The notes under the pieces are model-generated. The model worked only from the letters and a program-made list of their open reading frames with translations. It searched no databases and was not told where the DNA came from. A program made the position numbers and the translations under genes. A stretch of DNA of 64,000 nucleotides from Pseudomonadota bacterium (GTDB lineage Bacteria; Pseudomonadota; Gammaproteobacteria; Steroidobacterales; Steroidobacteraceae). Where the stretch lies: NCBI GenBank assembly GCA_025355105.1, contig JANYAE010000122.1:103468-167467 (forward strand), written 5' to 3'. The stretch's first letter is position 1; each line of letters begins with the position of its first letter. Positions 12,062-25,180 of this stretch are shown here, one piece after another.

Positions 12062-12688
12062 ATGGCAAAGCGCAGCAAGTCGAGTGAGCAGTGGCTGAAG
12101 GAGCACCGCGCCGACGCCTACGTCAAACGGGCCAAGAAGGAGGGCTTTCGCTCGCGCGCGGCGTTCAAGCTTGAGGAACTTGATGCCGCCGAGCGGCTTC
12201 TAAAGCCCGGCATGGTCATCGTCGACCTCGGCGCCGCGCCCGGCGGCTGGAGTCAGTATGCGGCCAAGACATTGAATGGTAAGGGTTATGTGCTCGCCCT
12301 GGACATCCTGCCGATGGACGCGGTCAGCGGAGTGACCTTCATCGAGGGCGATTTTCGCGAGCCCGGCCCGCTGCAGGCGCTGAAGGAGGCGCTGGCCGGA
12401 CGTCCGGTCGATCTTGTGATGTCCGACATGGCCCCCAATATGTCCGGCATCGATGCTGTGGACCAGCCGCGCCAGCTGTACCTCGCCGAACTCGCCCTCG
12501 AGTTCAGTCGCGAAGTGCTCCGGCCGGGCGGCGTGTTCCTCGCCAAGGTGTTTCAGGGAGCGGGCTTCGACGGGTTGCTGCGCGCGGTGCGCGTGGAATT
12601 CGAGAAAGTCCGCATGAAGAAGCCACCGGCGTCGCGCGCGCGCAGTGCCGAGATGTACCTGCTGGCGACCGGCAGGCGTATCCTGTAG
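12062..12688 (+). CDS. rlmE: 23S rRNA (uridine-2'-O)-methyltransferase RlmE/FtsJ
   Basis: RlmE methylates U2552 of 23S rRNA with S-adenosylmethionine. The 208-residue protein has the Rossmann motif [13 protein letters not shown] and the catalytic K-D-K-E set: Lys in [10 protein letters not shown], Asp in [10 protein letters not shown], Lys in FLAKVFQG and a Glu near the C-terminus (RSAEMYL). It is divergent from yhbY and followed by ftsH after 44 bp, the same heat-shock-linked pair as in E. coli. No sigma-32 promoter is evident before it. Confidence 0.97.
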   Translation: MAKRSKSSEQWLKEHRADAYVKRAKKEGFRSRAAFKLEELDAAERLLKPGMVIVDLGAAPGGWSQYAAKTLNGKGYVLALDILPMDAVSGVTFIEGDFREPGPLQALKEALAGRPVDLVMSDMAPNMSGIDAVDQPRQLYLAELALEFSREVLRPGGVFLAKVFQGAGFDGLLRAVRVEFEKVRMKKPPASRARSAEMYLLATGRRIL

Positions 12689-12732
12689 CGTCGGTTGCGA
12701 ATGCCGGCCTCGAGCCCCGCACGGAGCCTCTT

Positions 12733-14658
<1,926 letters not shown>

Positions 14659-14675
14659 TCCACCAGGCGGCGGGC

Positions 14676-15512
14676 GTGCACCTGCGCTGCCGCGCCCGGC
14701 AACTTCCGCTCGGGGATCCCGCGGTCATGGGGGTCCTGAACGTCACCCCGGACTCATTCTCCGACGGCGGTCGCTTCGGCGACCCCGCGGCGGCGTTCGA
14801 CGCCGCACGCCGCATGGTCGCGGACGGCGCCCGGATCATCGACGTCGGCGGTGAGTCGACGCGCCCGGGAGCGCTGCCGCCGACGACCGAGGAGGAGCTG
14901 CGGCGCGTCGTGCCGGTGGTGCGCGCGATCGCCGCCGAGCTCGACGTCGTGATCTCGGTCGATACCAGCCGCGCGGCCGTCATCGAAGCGGCACTCGCCG
15001 CCGGCGCGCACCTGATCAACGACGTCCGCGGGCTGCGTGACAGCGCGGCGCTCGAGGTCGCGGCACGCCTCGGTGCCGGAGTGTGCGTGATGCACATGCA
15101 GGGCGAGCCCGGAACGATGCAGAATGCGCCCCGCTACACGGACGTGGTCGCCGAGGTGCGCGAGTTCCTGCTCGAGCGCGTGGCTGCCTGCCGCGCGGCG
15201 GGCGTCGCGGCGGATGCGATCGCGGTGGATCCGGGCTTCGGCTTTGGCAAGAACGCCGAGCACAACCTGGCGCTGTTTCGGTCGCTCGAGAGCTTCACGA
15301 CGCTCGGCGTGCCGCTGCTCGTCGGGCTGTCGCGCAAGTCGCTGGTCGGCCAGCTGACCGGCCGCCCGGTCGGCAGCCGCCTCGCCGGCAGCGTCGCGCT
15401 CGCCGCGCTCGCCGCGGAGCGCGGCGCGGCGATCATCCGGGCGCACGACGTCGCCGAGACGGTCGACGCGGTTCGAGTCGGCGCGGCGCTCGGCCGCGGC
15501 AGAGGAGAGTAG
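14676..15512 (+). CDS. folP: Dihydropteroate synthase
   Basis: FolP joins p-aminobenzoate and dihydropterin pyrophosphate in folate synthesis and is the sulfonamide target. The 278-residue TIM-barrel protein has both family signatures: GVLNVTPDSFSDGG and DVGGESTRPGA. It also has SVDTSRA, the pterin-binding DPGFGFGKNAEHN, and VGLSRKSLVG. The start is a GTG (MHLRCRARQLPLG). It sits between ftsH and glmM, as in most gammaproteobacteria, with 2 bp before the glmM ATG. Confidence 0.97.
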   Translation: MHLRCRARQLPLGDPAVMGVLNVTPDSFSDGGRFGDPAAAFDAARRMVADGARIIDVGGESTRPGALPPTTEEELRRVVPVVRAIAAELDVVISVDTSRAAVIEAALAAGAHLINDVRGLRDSAALEVAARLGAGVCVMHMQGEPGTMQNAPRYTDVVAEVREFLLERVAACRAAGVAADAIAVDPGFGFGKNAEHNLALFRSLESFTTLGVPLLVGLSRKSLVGQLTGRPVGSRLAGSVALAALAAERGAAIIRAHDVAETVDAVRVGAALGRGRGE

Positions 15513-15514
15513 CG

Positions 15515-16852
15515 ATGAGCAGGAAGTACTTCGGCACCGACGGCGTCCGCGGCCACGTCGGCAGGCACCCGATGACGGTCGAGTTCGCGCTGCGGCTCGC
15601 GAGCGCCGCCGCGCGCGTGCTCGCACCGGACGGCGGCTCGGTGCTGATCGGCAAGGACACGCGGCTGTCCGGCTACATGTTCGAGTCGGCGCTCGAAGCC
15701 GGCTTCGTCGCCTCAGGCGTCAGCGTCAAGCTGATGGGGCCGCTGCCGACTCCGGGTGTCGCCTACCTGACGCAAAAGTTCGGCTGCGACTTCGGCGTCG
15801 TCATCAGCGCCTCGCACAACCTGTACGAGGACAACGGCATCAAGTTCTTCGACCGCACCGGCGGCAAGCTCTCCGATGCGCTCGAGCACGCCATCGAGGC
15901 GCGCATCGACGAGCCGCCGACCACGGTCGAATCGCAGCGCCTCGGTCGCGCGGTCCGCACCGATCGCGAGCGCACGATCTACCAGGACTTCTGCCGCTCG
16001 ACGATGCCGGACGGCGTGACGCTGGAAGGCCTGAAGCTGGTCGTCGACTGCGCCAACGGCGCGGCCTACAAGGTCGCGCCGCGGGTCGTCGCCGACCTCG
16101 GCGCCGAGATCGTGCCGATCGGCTGTTCGCCGAACGGCCGCAACATCAACGACGGCTGCGGCTCGACGCAGCCCTCGCTGCTGCAACTCACGGTGCCGGG
16201 CGTGCGCGCCGACGCCGGCATGGCGCTCGACGGCGACGGCGACCGGGTGGTGATGGTCGATCACCTCGGCCGCACCGTCGACGGTGACCAGCTGCTCTAC
16301 GTGATCGCGCGCCACCGCCACGTGACCGGAACCCTGAAGGGCCCGGTGGTCGGCACGGTGATGAGCAATCTCGGCCTCGAGCACGCGCTGGCGGCGCTCG
16401 GCGTGCCGTTCCGCCGCGCCGCGGTGGGCGATCGCTACGTGCTCGAGTTGCTGCGCGAGACCGGCGGCGAACTTGGCGGCGAGAGTTCGGGGCACCTGCT
16501 GTGCCTGGACAAGACCACCACCGGGGACGGCCTGGTGAGCGCCCTGCAGGTGCTCGCGATCATGAAGCAGACCGGCGCCAAGCTGGCCGAGATGGTCGCC
16601 GAGATGCCGAAGTACCCGCAGATCCTGCTCAACGTCCGCACTCCGAAGCGCATTGACCTCAGCACCCGCCCCGAGATCGCCGCCGCGGTCAGCGCCGCCG
16701 AGGCCCGTTTTGCCGGCCAGGGGCGCATCGTGCTGCGGCCGTCCGGCACCGAGCCCGTGATCCGCGTGATGGCCGAGGGCCAGGATGAGGCGCTGGTCCG
16801 GGAGGTGGTCGAGACGCTCGCCGCGGTGGTCCGCCAGGCGGCCGCCGACTGA
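15515..16852 (+). CDS. glmM: Phosphoglucosamine mutase
   Basis: GlmM converts glucosamine-6-phosphate to glucosamine-1-phosphate for UDP-GlcNAc and the cell wall. The 445-residue protein begins MSRKYFGTDGVRG. It has the active-site serine loop VISASHNLYEDNGIKFF, the metal loop DGDGDR, the sugar loop GGESSGH and the phosphate-binding RPSGTEPVIRVM. The residue after SASHN is Leu where Pro is usual, a minor change. I chose the ATG at 15515, preceded by GAGGAGAG; the longer frame upstream overlaps folP and is a shadow. Confidence 0.98.
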   Translation: MSRKYFGTDGVRGHVGRHPMTVEFALRLASAAARVLAPDGGSVLIGKDTRLSGYMFESALEAGFVASGVSVKLMGPLPTPGVAYLTQKFGCDFGVVISASHNLYEDNGIKFFDRTGGKLSDALEHAIEARIDEPPTTVESQRLGRAVRTDRERTIYQDFCRSTMPDGVTLEGLKLVVDCANGAAYKVAPRVVADLGAEIVPIGCSPNGRNINDGCGSTQPSLLQLTVPGVRADAGMALDGDGDRVVMVDHLGRTVDGDQLLYVIARHRHVTGTLKGPVVGTVMSNLGLEHALAALGVPFRRAAVGDRYVLELLRETGGELGGESSGHLLCLDKTTTGDGLVSALQVLAIMKQTGAKLAEMVAEMPKYPQILLNVRTPKRIDLSTRPEIAAAVSAAEARFAGQGRIVLRPSGTEPVIRVMAEGQDEALVREVVETLAAVVRQAAAD

Positions 16853-16917
16853 GGCGCAAATCATTGATTTTGGCGGGGCCGGCGGGTATCCTGCCGCGCC
16901 TTTCGAGGACACCCCCC

Positions 16918-17667
16918 ATGCGACGACCGGTGCTTGCCGGCAACTGGAAGATGCACGGCACGCGGGCGGAAAACGCCCGGCTCGTCGACGCGCTGATCGA
17001 GGCGAGCGACGAGGCCCGCTGCGACGTGGTGATCTGCCCGCCGCTCGTCTACCTGTGGGAGATCGGTCGACAGCTCAAGGACAGCCCGATCGGGCTCGGC
17101 GCGCAAGACGTCTGCGCCGAGGCCCAGGGCGCGTTCACCGGCGAGGTGTCCGCCGCGATGCTCAAGGACGTCGGCTGCGGCTACGCGATCGTCGGCCACT
17201 CCGAGCGGCGCCAGCTGTATCGCGAGGACGACGCGCTGGTCGCGCGCAAGTTCGTCGCGGTGCAGGGCGTGGCCCTGGTGCCGATCCTGTGCGTGGGCGA
17301 GACGCTCGACGAGCGCGAGCGGGGCGTGACCGAGGAGATCGTCGCCCGGCAGCTCGACGCCGTGCTGGCGGTGGCTGGGATCGCCGCCTTCGCCCGGGCG
17401 GTCGTGGCGTATGAGCCGGTCTGGGCGATCGGCACCGGCAAGAACGCCACGCCGGAGCAGGCGCAGGCGGTCCACGCCTTCATCCGCGCACGAATCAGCG
17501 CCCGGGATGCTATGATTGGGGATGGCCTGCGGCTGTTGTACGGCGGCAGCGTCAAGGCGGCGAACGCCGCCGAACTCTTTGACCAGCCTGACGTTGACGG
17601 TGGGCTCGTCGGCGGCGCCTCGCTCAAGGCGGATGAATTCGTGAGGATCTGCGCTGCGGCTGCCTGA
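16918..17667 (+). CDS. tpiA: Triosephosphate isomerase
   Basis: TpiA interconverts dihydroxyacetone phosphate and glyceraldehyde-3-phosphate. The 249-residue barrel has the catalytic Lys in LAGNWKMHG, the catalytic His in IVGHSERRQ and the catalytic Glu in VAYEPVWAIGTG, then the phosphate loops LYGGSVKAANA and GGLVGGASL. I start at the ATG at 16918 (MRRPVLAGNWK), as in other family members, not at the in-frame ATG at 16864. It is followed by secG after 23 bp. Confidence 0.98.
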   Translation: MRRPVLAGNWKMHGTRAENARLVDALIEASDEARCDVVICPPLVYLWEIGRQLKDSPIGLGAQDVCAEAQGAFTGEVSAAMLKDVGCGYAIVGHSERRQLYREDDALVARKFVAVQGVALVPILCVGETLDERERGVTEEIVARQLDAVLAVAGIAAFARAVVAYEPVWAIGTGKNATPEQAQAVHAFIRARISARDAMIGDGLRLLYGGSVKAANAAELFDQPDVDGGLVGGASLKADEFVRICAAAA

Positions 17668-17690
17668 GCGGCCGCTCGGATACGTTGTCC

Positions 17691-18047
17691 ATGCTCCAAC
17701 AGATACTGCTCGGTCTACACGTGCTGCTGTCCGCCTCGATCATCGGCCTCGTGCTGCTGCAGCGGGGCAAGGGCGCGGATGCCGGCGCCGGCTTCGGCTC
17801 CGGGGCGTCCGGCACCGTGTTCGGCGCACGCGGCTCGTCGACGTTCTTCTCGAAGATGACCGCGATCCTCGCGACGTGCTTCTTCATGACGAGTCTGTCG
17901 CTGGCCTATATGGCGAGCCACCGCACGAACACGGGCCCCAAGAGCCTCATCGAACAGGTTCCGGTCACGACGCCGGCCCAGGTGCCGGCGCCGGTCAGCG
18001 AGCTGCCGGCCGTACCGGCATCGGCGCCCGAGACGCCGAGTAAGTAA
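17691..18047 (+). CDS. secG: Protein-export membrane protein SecG
   Basis: SecG is the small subunit of the SecYEG translocon in the inner membrane. The 118-residue protein has two membrane helices (about residues 1-22 and 50-72) joined by the conserved loop LLQRGKGADAGAGFGSG, then FGARGSSTFFSK. The C-terminal tail from residue 85 is Pro/Ala/Val-rich and varies in the family. I start at the ATG at 17691; a TTG two codons upstream is possible. It is the classical neighbour of tpiA and of tRNA-Leu. Confidence 0.94.
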   Translation: MLQQILLGLHVLLSASIIGLVLLQRGKGADAGAGFGSGASGTVFGARGSSTFFSKMTAILATCFFMTSLSLAYMASHRTNTGPKSLIEQVPVTTPAQVPAPVSELPAVPASAPETPSK

Positions 18048-18085
18048 TTACCGACGTTGAGTTCAGCGGACGATTCGATTTGATT

Positions 18086-18170
18086 GCCGACGTGGCGGAA
18101 TTGGTAGACGCACTAGCTTGAGGTGCTAGCACCGTAAGGTGTGCCGGTTCGAGTCCGGCCGTCGGCACCA
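18086..18170 (+). tRNA. tRNA-Leu (anticodon GAG)
   Basis: An 85-nt tRNA with CCA encoded. The acceptor stem GCCGACG pairs with CGTCGGC. The anticodon stem CTAGC/GCTAG holds the loop TTGAGGT, so the anticodon is GAG. There is a long variable arm, as expected for tRNA-Leu, and the T arm is GCCGG-TTCGAGT-CCGGC. It lies 38 bp after secG, its usual place next to nuoA in gammaproteobacteria of this type. Confidence 0.98.
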
Positions 18171-18205
18171 CCCTCAAGACGGACAACAAGATCACTCGTT
18201 AGAGG

Positions 18206-18235
18206 GTGACGGGGCCGCGCTCAGCCGTCTAGAAT
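18206..18235 (+). promoter_or_regulatory. Candidate sigma-70 promoter for the nuo operon
   Basis: GTGACG (18206-18211) and TAGAAT (18230-18235, five of six consensus bases) are 18 bp apart. They lie in the only sizeable gap before nuoA, with about 42 nt from the expected start to the nuoA ATG. Moderate -35, good -10. Confidence 0.45.
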
Positions 18236-18283
18236 ACGGCGGATGACACGGGCCTCGATGCACGCGGTTCGGGAACGCCGGTG

Positions 18284-18640
18284 ATGCTCGCCAATTACCT
18301 GCCGATTCTGATTTTCCTCTGCGTCGCTGCCGGCATCGGCGGCGTGCTCATCGTCCTCGGATTCCTGCTCGGCCCGCGCCGGCCGGATGCCGACAAGCTC
18401 GCGCCGTTCGAGTGCGGCTTCGAGGCATTCGAGGACTCGCGCATGAAGTTCGACGTGCGCTACTACCTGGTCGCGATCCTCTTCATCCTGTTCGATCTCG
18501 AGATCGCATTCCTGTTCCCGTGGGCCGTGTCGCTCAAGTCGATCGGTCACTTCGGCATCCTGTCGATGGCCGTGTTCCTCGCGATCCTCATCGTCGGGTT
18601 CGTCTACGAGTGGAAGAAGGGAGCGCTGGAATGGGACTAG
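18284..18640 (+). CDS. nuoA: NADH-quinone oxidoreductase subunit A
   Basis: First subunit of complex I, a 118-residue inner-membrane protein with three helices (about residues 5-28, 60-82, 88-108). The conserved loop [20 protein letters not shown] and the following [18 protein letters not shown] are diagnostic. GTG at 18281 and ATG at 18284 are both possible starts; I use the ATG. It overlaps nuoB by 10 bp and opens an uninterrupted 14-gene operon. Confidence 0.97.
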   Translation: MLANYLPILIFLCVAAGIGGVLIVLGFLLGPRRPDADKLAPFECGFEAFEDSRMKFDVRYYLVAILFILFDLEIAFLFPWAVSLKSIGHFGILSMAVFLAILIVGFVYEWKKGALEWD

Positions 18641-19122
18641 TCGCCGAGGTCGACGCGGCGCTGCAGGACAAGGGCTTCGTGACCGCGCGTCTCGACGATC
18701 TGATGAACTGGGCGCGGACCGGCTCGTTGTGGCCGATGACCTTCGGGCTCGCCTGCTGTGCCGTCGAGATGATGCAGGCCGGCGCGGCCCGCTACGACCT
18801 CGACCGCTTCGGCGTCGTGTTCCGCGCCAGCCCGCAGCAGTCCGACGTCATGATCGTCGCCGGCACGCTGACCAACAAGATGGCGCCCGCGCTGCGACGC
18901 GTCTACGACCAGATGAGCGAGCCGCGCTGGGTCATCTCGATGGGCTCGTGCGCCAACGGCGGCGGCTACTATCACTACTCCTACGCGGTGGTGCGCGGCT
19001 GTGACCGTATCGTGCCGGTCGACGTCTACGTGCCGGGCTGCCCGCCGTCGGCGGAAGCGCTGATGTACGGCATCTTCCAGCTGATGAACAAGATTCGCCG
19101 CACCAGCACGATCGCGCGATGA
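18631..19122 (+). CDS. nuoB: NADH-quinone oxidoreductase subunit B
   Basis: NuoB carries the terminal [4Fe-4S] cluster N2 that passes electrons to quinone. In the 163-residue protein the ligands are visible: the adjacent Cys pair in [10 protein letters not shown], Cys in MGSCANGGG and Cys in [10 protein letters not shown] start at the ATG at 18631 ([11 protein letters not shown]), which overlaps the end of nuoA; an AAGGGAG lies upstream. The stop overlaps nuoC by 4 bp. Confidence 0.98.
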   Translation: MGLVAEVDAALQDKGFVTARLDDLMNWARTGSLWPMTFGLACCAVEMMQAGAARYDLDRFGVVFRASPQQSDVMIVAGTLTNKMAPALRRVYDQMSEPRWVISMGSCANGGGYYHYSYAVVRGCDRIVPVDVYVPGCPPSAEALMYGIFQLMNKIRRTSTIAR

Positions 19123-19913
19123 GCGAGCCGATGAGCGATCCCACACCCGCCGCCGCCGCTCCTGCGCCTGACCGCTTCGCGCAGTTCGCCGCCGCGATCG
19201 TCGATGCGGCCAATGGCCGCGTGACGCCGGTCGGCGCGCTGCCGGGCGAGCTCGCCTTCGACGTCGAGGCGGACGTGATCGTCGAGGTGTGCGCGGCGCT
19301 GCGCGACGATCCGCGGCTGCGCTTCGAGGTGCTGACCGACCTCTCGGGGATCGACTACCTCACCTATGGCCGCGACGAGTGGAACACGCACGACGCGACC
19401 GGCACCGGCTTCAGCCGCGGCGTCGCCGGGCGCTACCGCGCCGAGGCGCCGCCCGCGGACGCGCCGGCCGCCACCACGCCGGAGCGGCGCTTCGCGGTCG
19501 TCTATCACCTGCTGTCGATCGAGGCGAACCGCCGTGTGCGGCTGCGCGCCTACTGCGCGCCCGGCGAGCCGCCGATGATCGACTCGGTCGTCGACGTCTG
19601 GTCCGGCGCGAACTGGTTCGAGCGCGAGGTGTTCGATCTGTTCGGCGTGCTGTTTCGCGGCCATCCCGACCTGCGGCGCATCCTCACCGACTACGGCTTC
19701 ATCGGCCACCCGTTCCGCAAGGACTTCCCGCTGATCGGCCACGTCGAGGTGCGCTACGACCCGGAGAAGCGCCGTGTGGTCTACGAGCCGGTGAGCATCG
19801 AGGCGCGCGTGCTGGTGCCGCGCGTGATCCGCGACGACCACCGCTACGAGGCCGCGCTCTCCGCCCGCAGCGCGCCGGCAGCGCCGCCGGCGCCGGGGAA
19901 GCCGAATGGCTGA
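19119..19913 (+). CDS. nuoC: NADH-quinone oxidoreductase subunit C
   Basis: Peripheral-arm subunit of 264 residues, separate from NuoD here. The N-terminus is an Ala/Pro-rich extension, the middle has [10 protein letters not shown], and the conserved C-terminal block reads [12 protein letters not shown] and [16 protein letters not shown], then [10 protein letters not shown]. An Ala/Pro-rich insertion near residues 108-120 makes it somewhat long. It overlaps nuoB by 4 bp (ATGA) and nuoD by 8 bp. Confidence 0.97.
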   Translation: MSEPMSDPTPAAAAPAPDRFAQFAAAIVDAANGRVTPVGALPGELAFDVEADVIVEVCAALRDDPRLRFEVLTDLSGIDYLTYGRDEWNTHDATGTGFSRGVAGRYRAEAPPADAPAATTPERRFAVVYHLLSIEANRRVRLRAYCAPGEPPMIDSVVDVWSGANWFEREVFDLFGVLFRGHPDLRRILTDYGFIGHPFRKDFPLIGHVEVRYDPEKRRVVYEPVSIEARVLVPRVIRDDHRYEAALSARSAPAAPPAPGKPNG

Positions 19914-21159
19914 GATCCGCAACTTCACGCTCAATTTCGGCCCGCAGCACCCGGCGGCGCACGGCGTGCTGCGCCTCGTCCTCGAGATGGACGGCGAGGT
20001 CGTGCAGAAGGCTGACCCGCACGTCGGTCTCCTGCACCGCGGCACCGAGAAGCTCGCCGAGTCCAAGCCGTTCAACCAGAGCATCGGCTACATGGACCGG
20101 CTCGACTATGTGTCGATGATGTGCAACGAGCACGCCTACGTCATGGCGATCGAGAAGCTGCTCGGTGTCGAGGCGCCGCTGCGGGCCCAGTACATCCGCG
20201 TCATGTTCGACGAGATCACGCGCATCCTGAACCACCTGATGTGGCTCGGCGCGCACGGCCTCGACATTGGCGCGATGACCGTGTTCCTGTACGCCTTCCG
20301 CGAGCGCGAGGACCTGATGGACTGCTACGAGGCGGTCTCGGGCACGCGCATGCACGCGACCTACTACCGGCCGGGCGGCGTCTACCGGGACCTGCCGGAG
20401 ACGATGCCGAAGTATGCGCCGTCGAAATTCCGCTCCAAGCGCGAGATCGACCGCCTCAACGAGGCGCGCGCCGGCAGCTTGCTGGACTTCATCCAGGATT
20501 TCACCGATCGCTTCCCGAAGTGCGTCGACGAGTACGAGACGCTGCTGACCGACAACCGCATCTGGAAGCAGCGCACCGTCAACATCGGGGTGCTGTCGCC
20601 GGAGCGCGCCAAGGCGCTGTCGTGCTCGGGTCCGGTGCTGCGCGGTTCGGGCGTGGTCTGGGACCTGCGCAAGCACCAGCCGTACGAGGTCTACGACCAG
20701 GTCGACTTCGACATCCCGGTCGGCGTCAACGGCGACTGCTACGACCGCTACCTGGTGCGCGTCGAGGAACTGCGGCAGTCGAATCGCATCATCCGCCAGT
20801 GCGTGGACTGGCTGCGCCGCAACCCGGGCCCGGTGATGCTCGACGACCGCAAGATCGCCCCGCCGCGGCGCGTCGAGATGAAGGGCGACATGGAATCGCT
20901 GATCCACCACTTCAAGCTGTTCACCGAGGGCTACTCCGTGCCGGCCGGCGAGACCTATGCCGCGGTCGAGGCGCCGAAGGGCGAGTTCGGCATCTGGCTG
21001 GTGTCGGACGGCGCCAATAAGCCGTACCGCCTTAAGGCGCGCGCGCCGGGCTTCCCGCACCTCGCGGCCATGGACGAGATGGTCCGCGGCCACATGCTGG
21101 CGGACGTCGTCGCCGTGATCGGCACGATCGACATCGTGTTCGGAGAGATCGACCGATGA
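19906..21159 (+). CDS. nuoD: NADH-quinone oxidoreductase subunit D
   Basis: The 49-kDa-type subunit that forms the quinone pocket with NuoB. The 417 residues include [14 protein letters not shown] (the conserved His pair at the quinone site), [25 protein letters not shown] and the C-terminal block with DIVFGEIDR. All are typical of the family and the length is normal. It overlaps nuoC by 8 bp and nuoE by 4 bp. Confidence 0.98.
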   Translation: MAEIRNFTLNFGPQHPAAHGVLRLVLEMDGEVVQKADPHVGLLHRGTEKLAESKPFNQSIGYMDRLDYVSMMCNEHAYVMAIEKLLGVEAPLRAQYIRVMFDEITRILNHLMWLGAHGLDIGAMTVFLYAFREREDLMDCYEAVSGTRMHATYYRPGGVYRDLPETMPKYAPSKFRSKREIDRLNEARAGSLLDFIQDFTDRFPKCVDEYETLLTDNRIWKQRTVNIGVLSPERAKALSCSGPVLRGSGVVWDLRKHQPYEVYDQVDFDIPVGVNGDCYDRYLVRVEELRQSNRIIRQCVDWLRRNPGPVMLDDRKIAPPRRVEMKGDMESLIHHFKLFTEGYSVPAGETYAAVEAPKGEFGIWLVSDGANKPYRLKARAPGFPHLAAMDEMVRGHMLADVVAVIGTIDIVFGEIDR

Positions 21160-21659
21160 CTGACGCACAGGGCCCGGCCGCGCTGCTCAACGAGCACAGC
21201 CGCCACGAAATCGACCACTGGCGTGCCAAGTTCCCCGAGGGACGCCAGCGCTCGGCGGTGATCGCGGCGCTGCGGGTCGCGCAGCACCAGAACAACGGCT
21301 TCCTGACCGCGGAGCTGATGGACGCGGTCGCCGCCTACCTCGCCATGCCGCCGATCCAGGTGTACGAGGTGGCGAGCTTCTATTCGATGTTCGAGACCAA
21401 GCCGGTCGGCCGGCTGCACGTGTCGGTGTGCACCAACATCGCCTGCATGCTGTGCGGCGCGGAAGAGATCGTCGCCCACGTCGAGCGCCGGCTCGGCATC
21501 AAGACCGGCGAGAGCACCGCCGACGGCAAGTTCTTCCTGAAGCGCGAGGAAGAGTGCCTCGCCGCGTGCAACAACGCGCCGATGATGATGATCGACCACG
21601 TCTACTACGAGAACCTGACGCCCGAAAAGGTCGATCAGGTGCTCGACCGCCTGAAGTGA
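21156..21659 (+). CDS. nuoE: NADH-quinone oxidoreductase subunit E
   Basis: Thioredoxin-fold subunit with the [2Fe-2S] cluster N1a, 167 residues. The four ligand cysteines fall in the usual pattern: two in [10 protein letters not shown] and two in [11 protein letters not shown]. The N-terminal helices include a [19 protein letters not shown] segment. It overlaps nuoD by 4 bp and lies 7 bp before nuoF. Confidence 0.97.
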   Translation: MTDAQGPAALLNEHSRHEIDHWRAKFPEGRQRSAVIAALRVAQHQNNGFLTAELMDAVAAYLAMPPIQVYEVASFYSMFETKPVGRLHVSVCTNIACMLCGAEEIVAHVERRLGIKTGESTADGKFFLKREEECLAACNNAPMMMIDHVYYENLTPEKVDQVLDRLK

Positions 21660-21666
21660 GCCGCGC

Positions 21667-22974
<1,308 letters not shown>

Positions 22975-22993
22975 CGCCCCGGAACCGACGCGC

Positions 22994-25174
22994 ATGAGCC
23001 AGGACATCGTCAATCTCGAGGTCAACGGCGTTGCGGTGCAGGGCCGCAAGGGCCAGATGATTATCCAGGTCACGGACGCCGCCGACGTCTACGTGCCGCG
23101 CTTCTGCTACCACGAGAAGCTGTCGGTCGCGGCCAACTGCCGCATGTGCCTGGTCGAGGTCGAAAAGGCCCCCAAGCCGATGCCCGCCTGCGCGACGCCG
23201 ATCGCGGAGGGAATGAAGGTCTACACCAAGTCGCCGAAGGCCATCGCCGCGCAGAAGGCGACGATGGAGTTCCTGCTGATCAACCATCCGCTCGACTGCC
23301 CGATCTGCGACCAGGGCGGCGAGTGCGAGCTGCAGGATCTCGCGATGGGCTTCGGCCGCGACGACGCGCGCTTCGCCGAGCGCAAGCGCGTCGTCAAGGA
23401 CAAGAATCTGGGTCCGCTCGTCTCGACCGACATGACGCGCTGCATCCATTGCACGCGCTGCGTGCGCTTCACCGCCGAGATCGCCGGCGTCCAGGAGCTC
23501 GGTACGCTCGGTCGCGGCGAATCGATGCAGATCGGCACCTGGGTCGAGAAGAGCGTCGACCACGAGCTCTCGGGCAACATCATCGACCTGTGTCCGGTCG
23601 GTGCGCTCAACTCCAAGCCGTTCCGTTTCCACGGCCGCGGCTGGGAGATGGTGCAGCAGCCGCTCGTCTCGCCGCACGACGCCATCGGCACCAACCTCTC
23701 GGGCCACGTGCGTCGCGGCCAGCTGCTGCGGGTCGTGCCGCGGCAGAACGAGGCGATCAACGAGGCCTGGATCGCCGATCGCGACCGCTTCTCCTACGAG
23801 GGCATCTACGCCGCCGACCGCCTCGAGACGCCGCTGGTGCGGCAGGGCGGGGCGCTGCTGCCGACCGACTGGGAGACGGCGCTCGAGGCCGCTGCGCGCG
23901 GGCTCAAGCAGACCATCGCGGCGAGCGGCGCCGGGCGCGTCGGCGTGCTCGCCTTGCCGTTGGCGACGACCGAGGAGCTGTACCTGCTGGCGCGGCTCGC
24001 GCGTGGCCTCGGCATCCCGAACCTCGATCACCGGCTGCGCCAGCGCGATTTCCGCGACCAGGACGCCGATCCGCTGTTCCCGGGCCTCGGCGTGCCGATC
24101 GCCGCCATCGAGCAGCTCGACGCGCTGCTGGTGGTCGGCGCGGATCTGCGCCAGGAAGCGCCGGTGCTCGCGCACCGCGTCCGCAAGGCGGCGGTCAAGA
24201 ACAAGACCCAGGTCGCGTTCGTCAATCCGGCGGAATTCGAGCATCTGTTCCCGGTGGCGGCCTCACGTGCCGTGCCGGCGCTGGCCATGGTCGCGGAACT
24301 GGCCTCGATCGGCCGCGCCGTCGCCGAGGCCGCCGGCCAGCCGCTGCCGCCGGCGCTCGCCTCCGCGGCGACCCCGGATGCCGGCCAGCGCGCGGTGGCC
24401 TCGGCACTGCTGTCGGGACCTAAGCGGCTGGTGTTGCTCGGCGGGCTTGCCGAGCGCCATCCGGCGTACGCGGACCTGCGGGCGGTCGCGGCCGCGATCG
24501 CCGCGCTCGCCGGCGCGACCCTCGGCTACCTGCCCGGCGGCGGCAACGCCGCGGGCGCCGCGCTCGCGGGCCTCCTGCCGCATCGCGACGCCGGCGGCCG
24601 CCCGGTGACCGGCGCCGGCCGCGATGCCGGGTCGATGCTGACTCAGGGTCTCGACGGCTACGTGCTGTTCGGCGGCCTCGAGCCCGCGCTCGACTCCGGC
24701 TACGCCGAGTCCGAGGCCACTCTCGCCGGCGCGCGCTTCGTGCTCGCGCTGTCGCCGTTCGCGCCGGAATCGGTGCGGCGGCACGCGCACGTGGTGCTGC
24801 CGATCGGCACCTTCGCCGAGACCTCCGGCAGCTTCGTCAACGTCGAGGGGCGCTGGCAGACCTTTGCCGCCGCCGCGCGCCTGGTCGGCGAGGCGCGCCC
24901 GGGCTGGAAGGTGCTGCGCGTGCTCGGCAACCTCCTCAACCTGCCGGGCTTCGACTACGAGTCGTCGGAGGCCGTCCGCGCCGAGCTCGTGGCGTTGCTC
25001 GGCGGCCGCCACGGACAAGCCGCCGAGACCGCCTACGGCGGCCACTGGCGCGTCCAGGGGCCGCTGCCCGGGGCGCTCGCCGAAGCGCCGATCTACCAGT
25101 CCGATCCGGTGGTGCGCCGCGCGCCGGCCCTGCAGCAGACCCGCGCCGCCGCCCGGCCGCGGGCCGTGTACTGA
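22994..25174 (+). CDS. nuoG: NADH-quinone oxidoreductase subunit G
   Basis: The large peripheral subunit, 726 residues. The N-terminal ferredoxin-like part has [2Fe-2S] N1b ligands (CYHEKL, NCRMCLVEV), then the His/Cys ligands of N5 around CPICDQGGECELQD, and N4 ligands CIHCTRCVRF. A molybdopterin-oxidoreductase-like domain follows. The N7 cluster of E. coli NuoG is absent: its four cysteine positions are occupied by VSPHDAIG and WIADRDRF. I start at the ATG at 22994; the longer upstream frame overlaps nuoF. Confidence 0.97.
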   Translation: MSQDIVNLEVNGVAVQGRKGQMIIQVTDAADVYVPRFCYHEKLSVAANCRMCLVEVEKAPKPMPACATPIAEGMKVYTKSPKAIAAQKATMEFLLINHPLDCPICDQGGECELQDLAMGFGRDDARFAERKRVVKDKNLGPLVSTDMTRCIHCTRCVRFTAEIAGVQELGTLGRGESMQIGTWVEKSVDHELSGNIIDLCPVGALNSKPFRFHGRGWEMVQQPLVSPHDAIGTNLSGHVRRGQLLRVVPRQNEAINEAWIADRDRFSYEGIYAADRLETPLVRQGGALLPTDWETALEAAARGLKQTIAASGAGRVGVLALPLATTEELYLLARLARGLGIPNLDHRLRQRDFRDQDADPLFPGLGVPIAAIEQLDALLVVGADLRQEAPVLAHRVRKAAVKNKTQVAFVNPAEFEHLFPVAASRAVPALAMVAELASIGRAVAEAAGQPLPPALASAATPDAGQRAVASALLSGPKRLVLLGGLAERHPAYADLRAVAAAIAALAGATLGYLPGGGNAAGAALAGLLPHRDAGGRPVTGAGRDAGSMLTQGLDGYVLFGGLEPALDSGYAESEATLAGARFVLALSPFAPESVRRHAHVVLPIGTFAETSGSFVNVEGRWQTFAAAARLVGEARPGWKVLRVLGNLLNLPGFDYESSEAVRAELVALLGGRHGQAAETAYGGHWRVQGPLPGALAEAPIYQSDPVVRRAPALQQTRAAARPRAVY

Positions 25175-25180
25175 GCCGCC

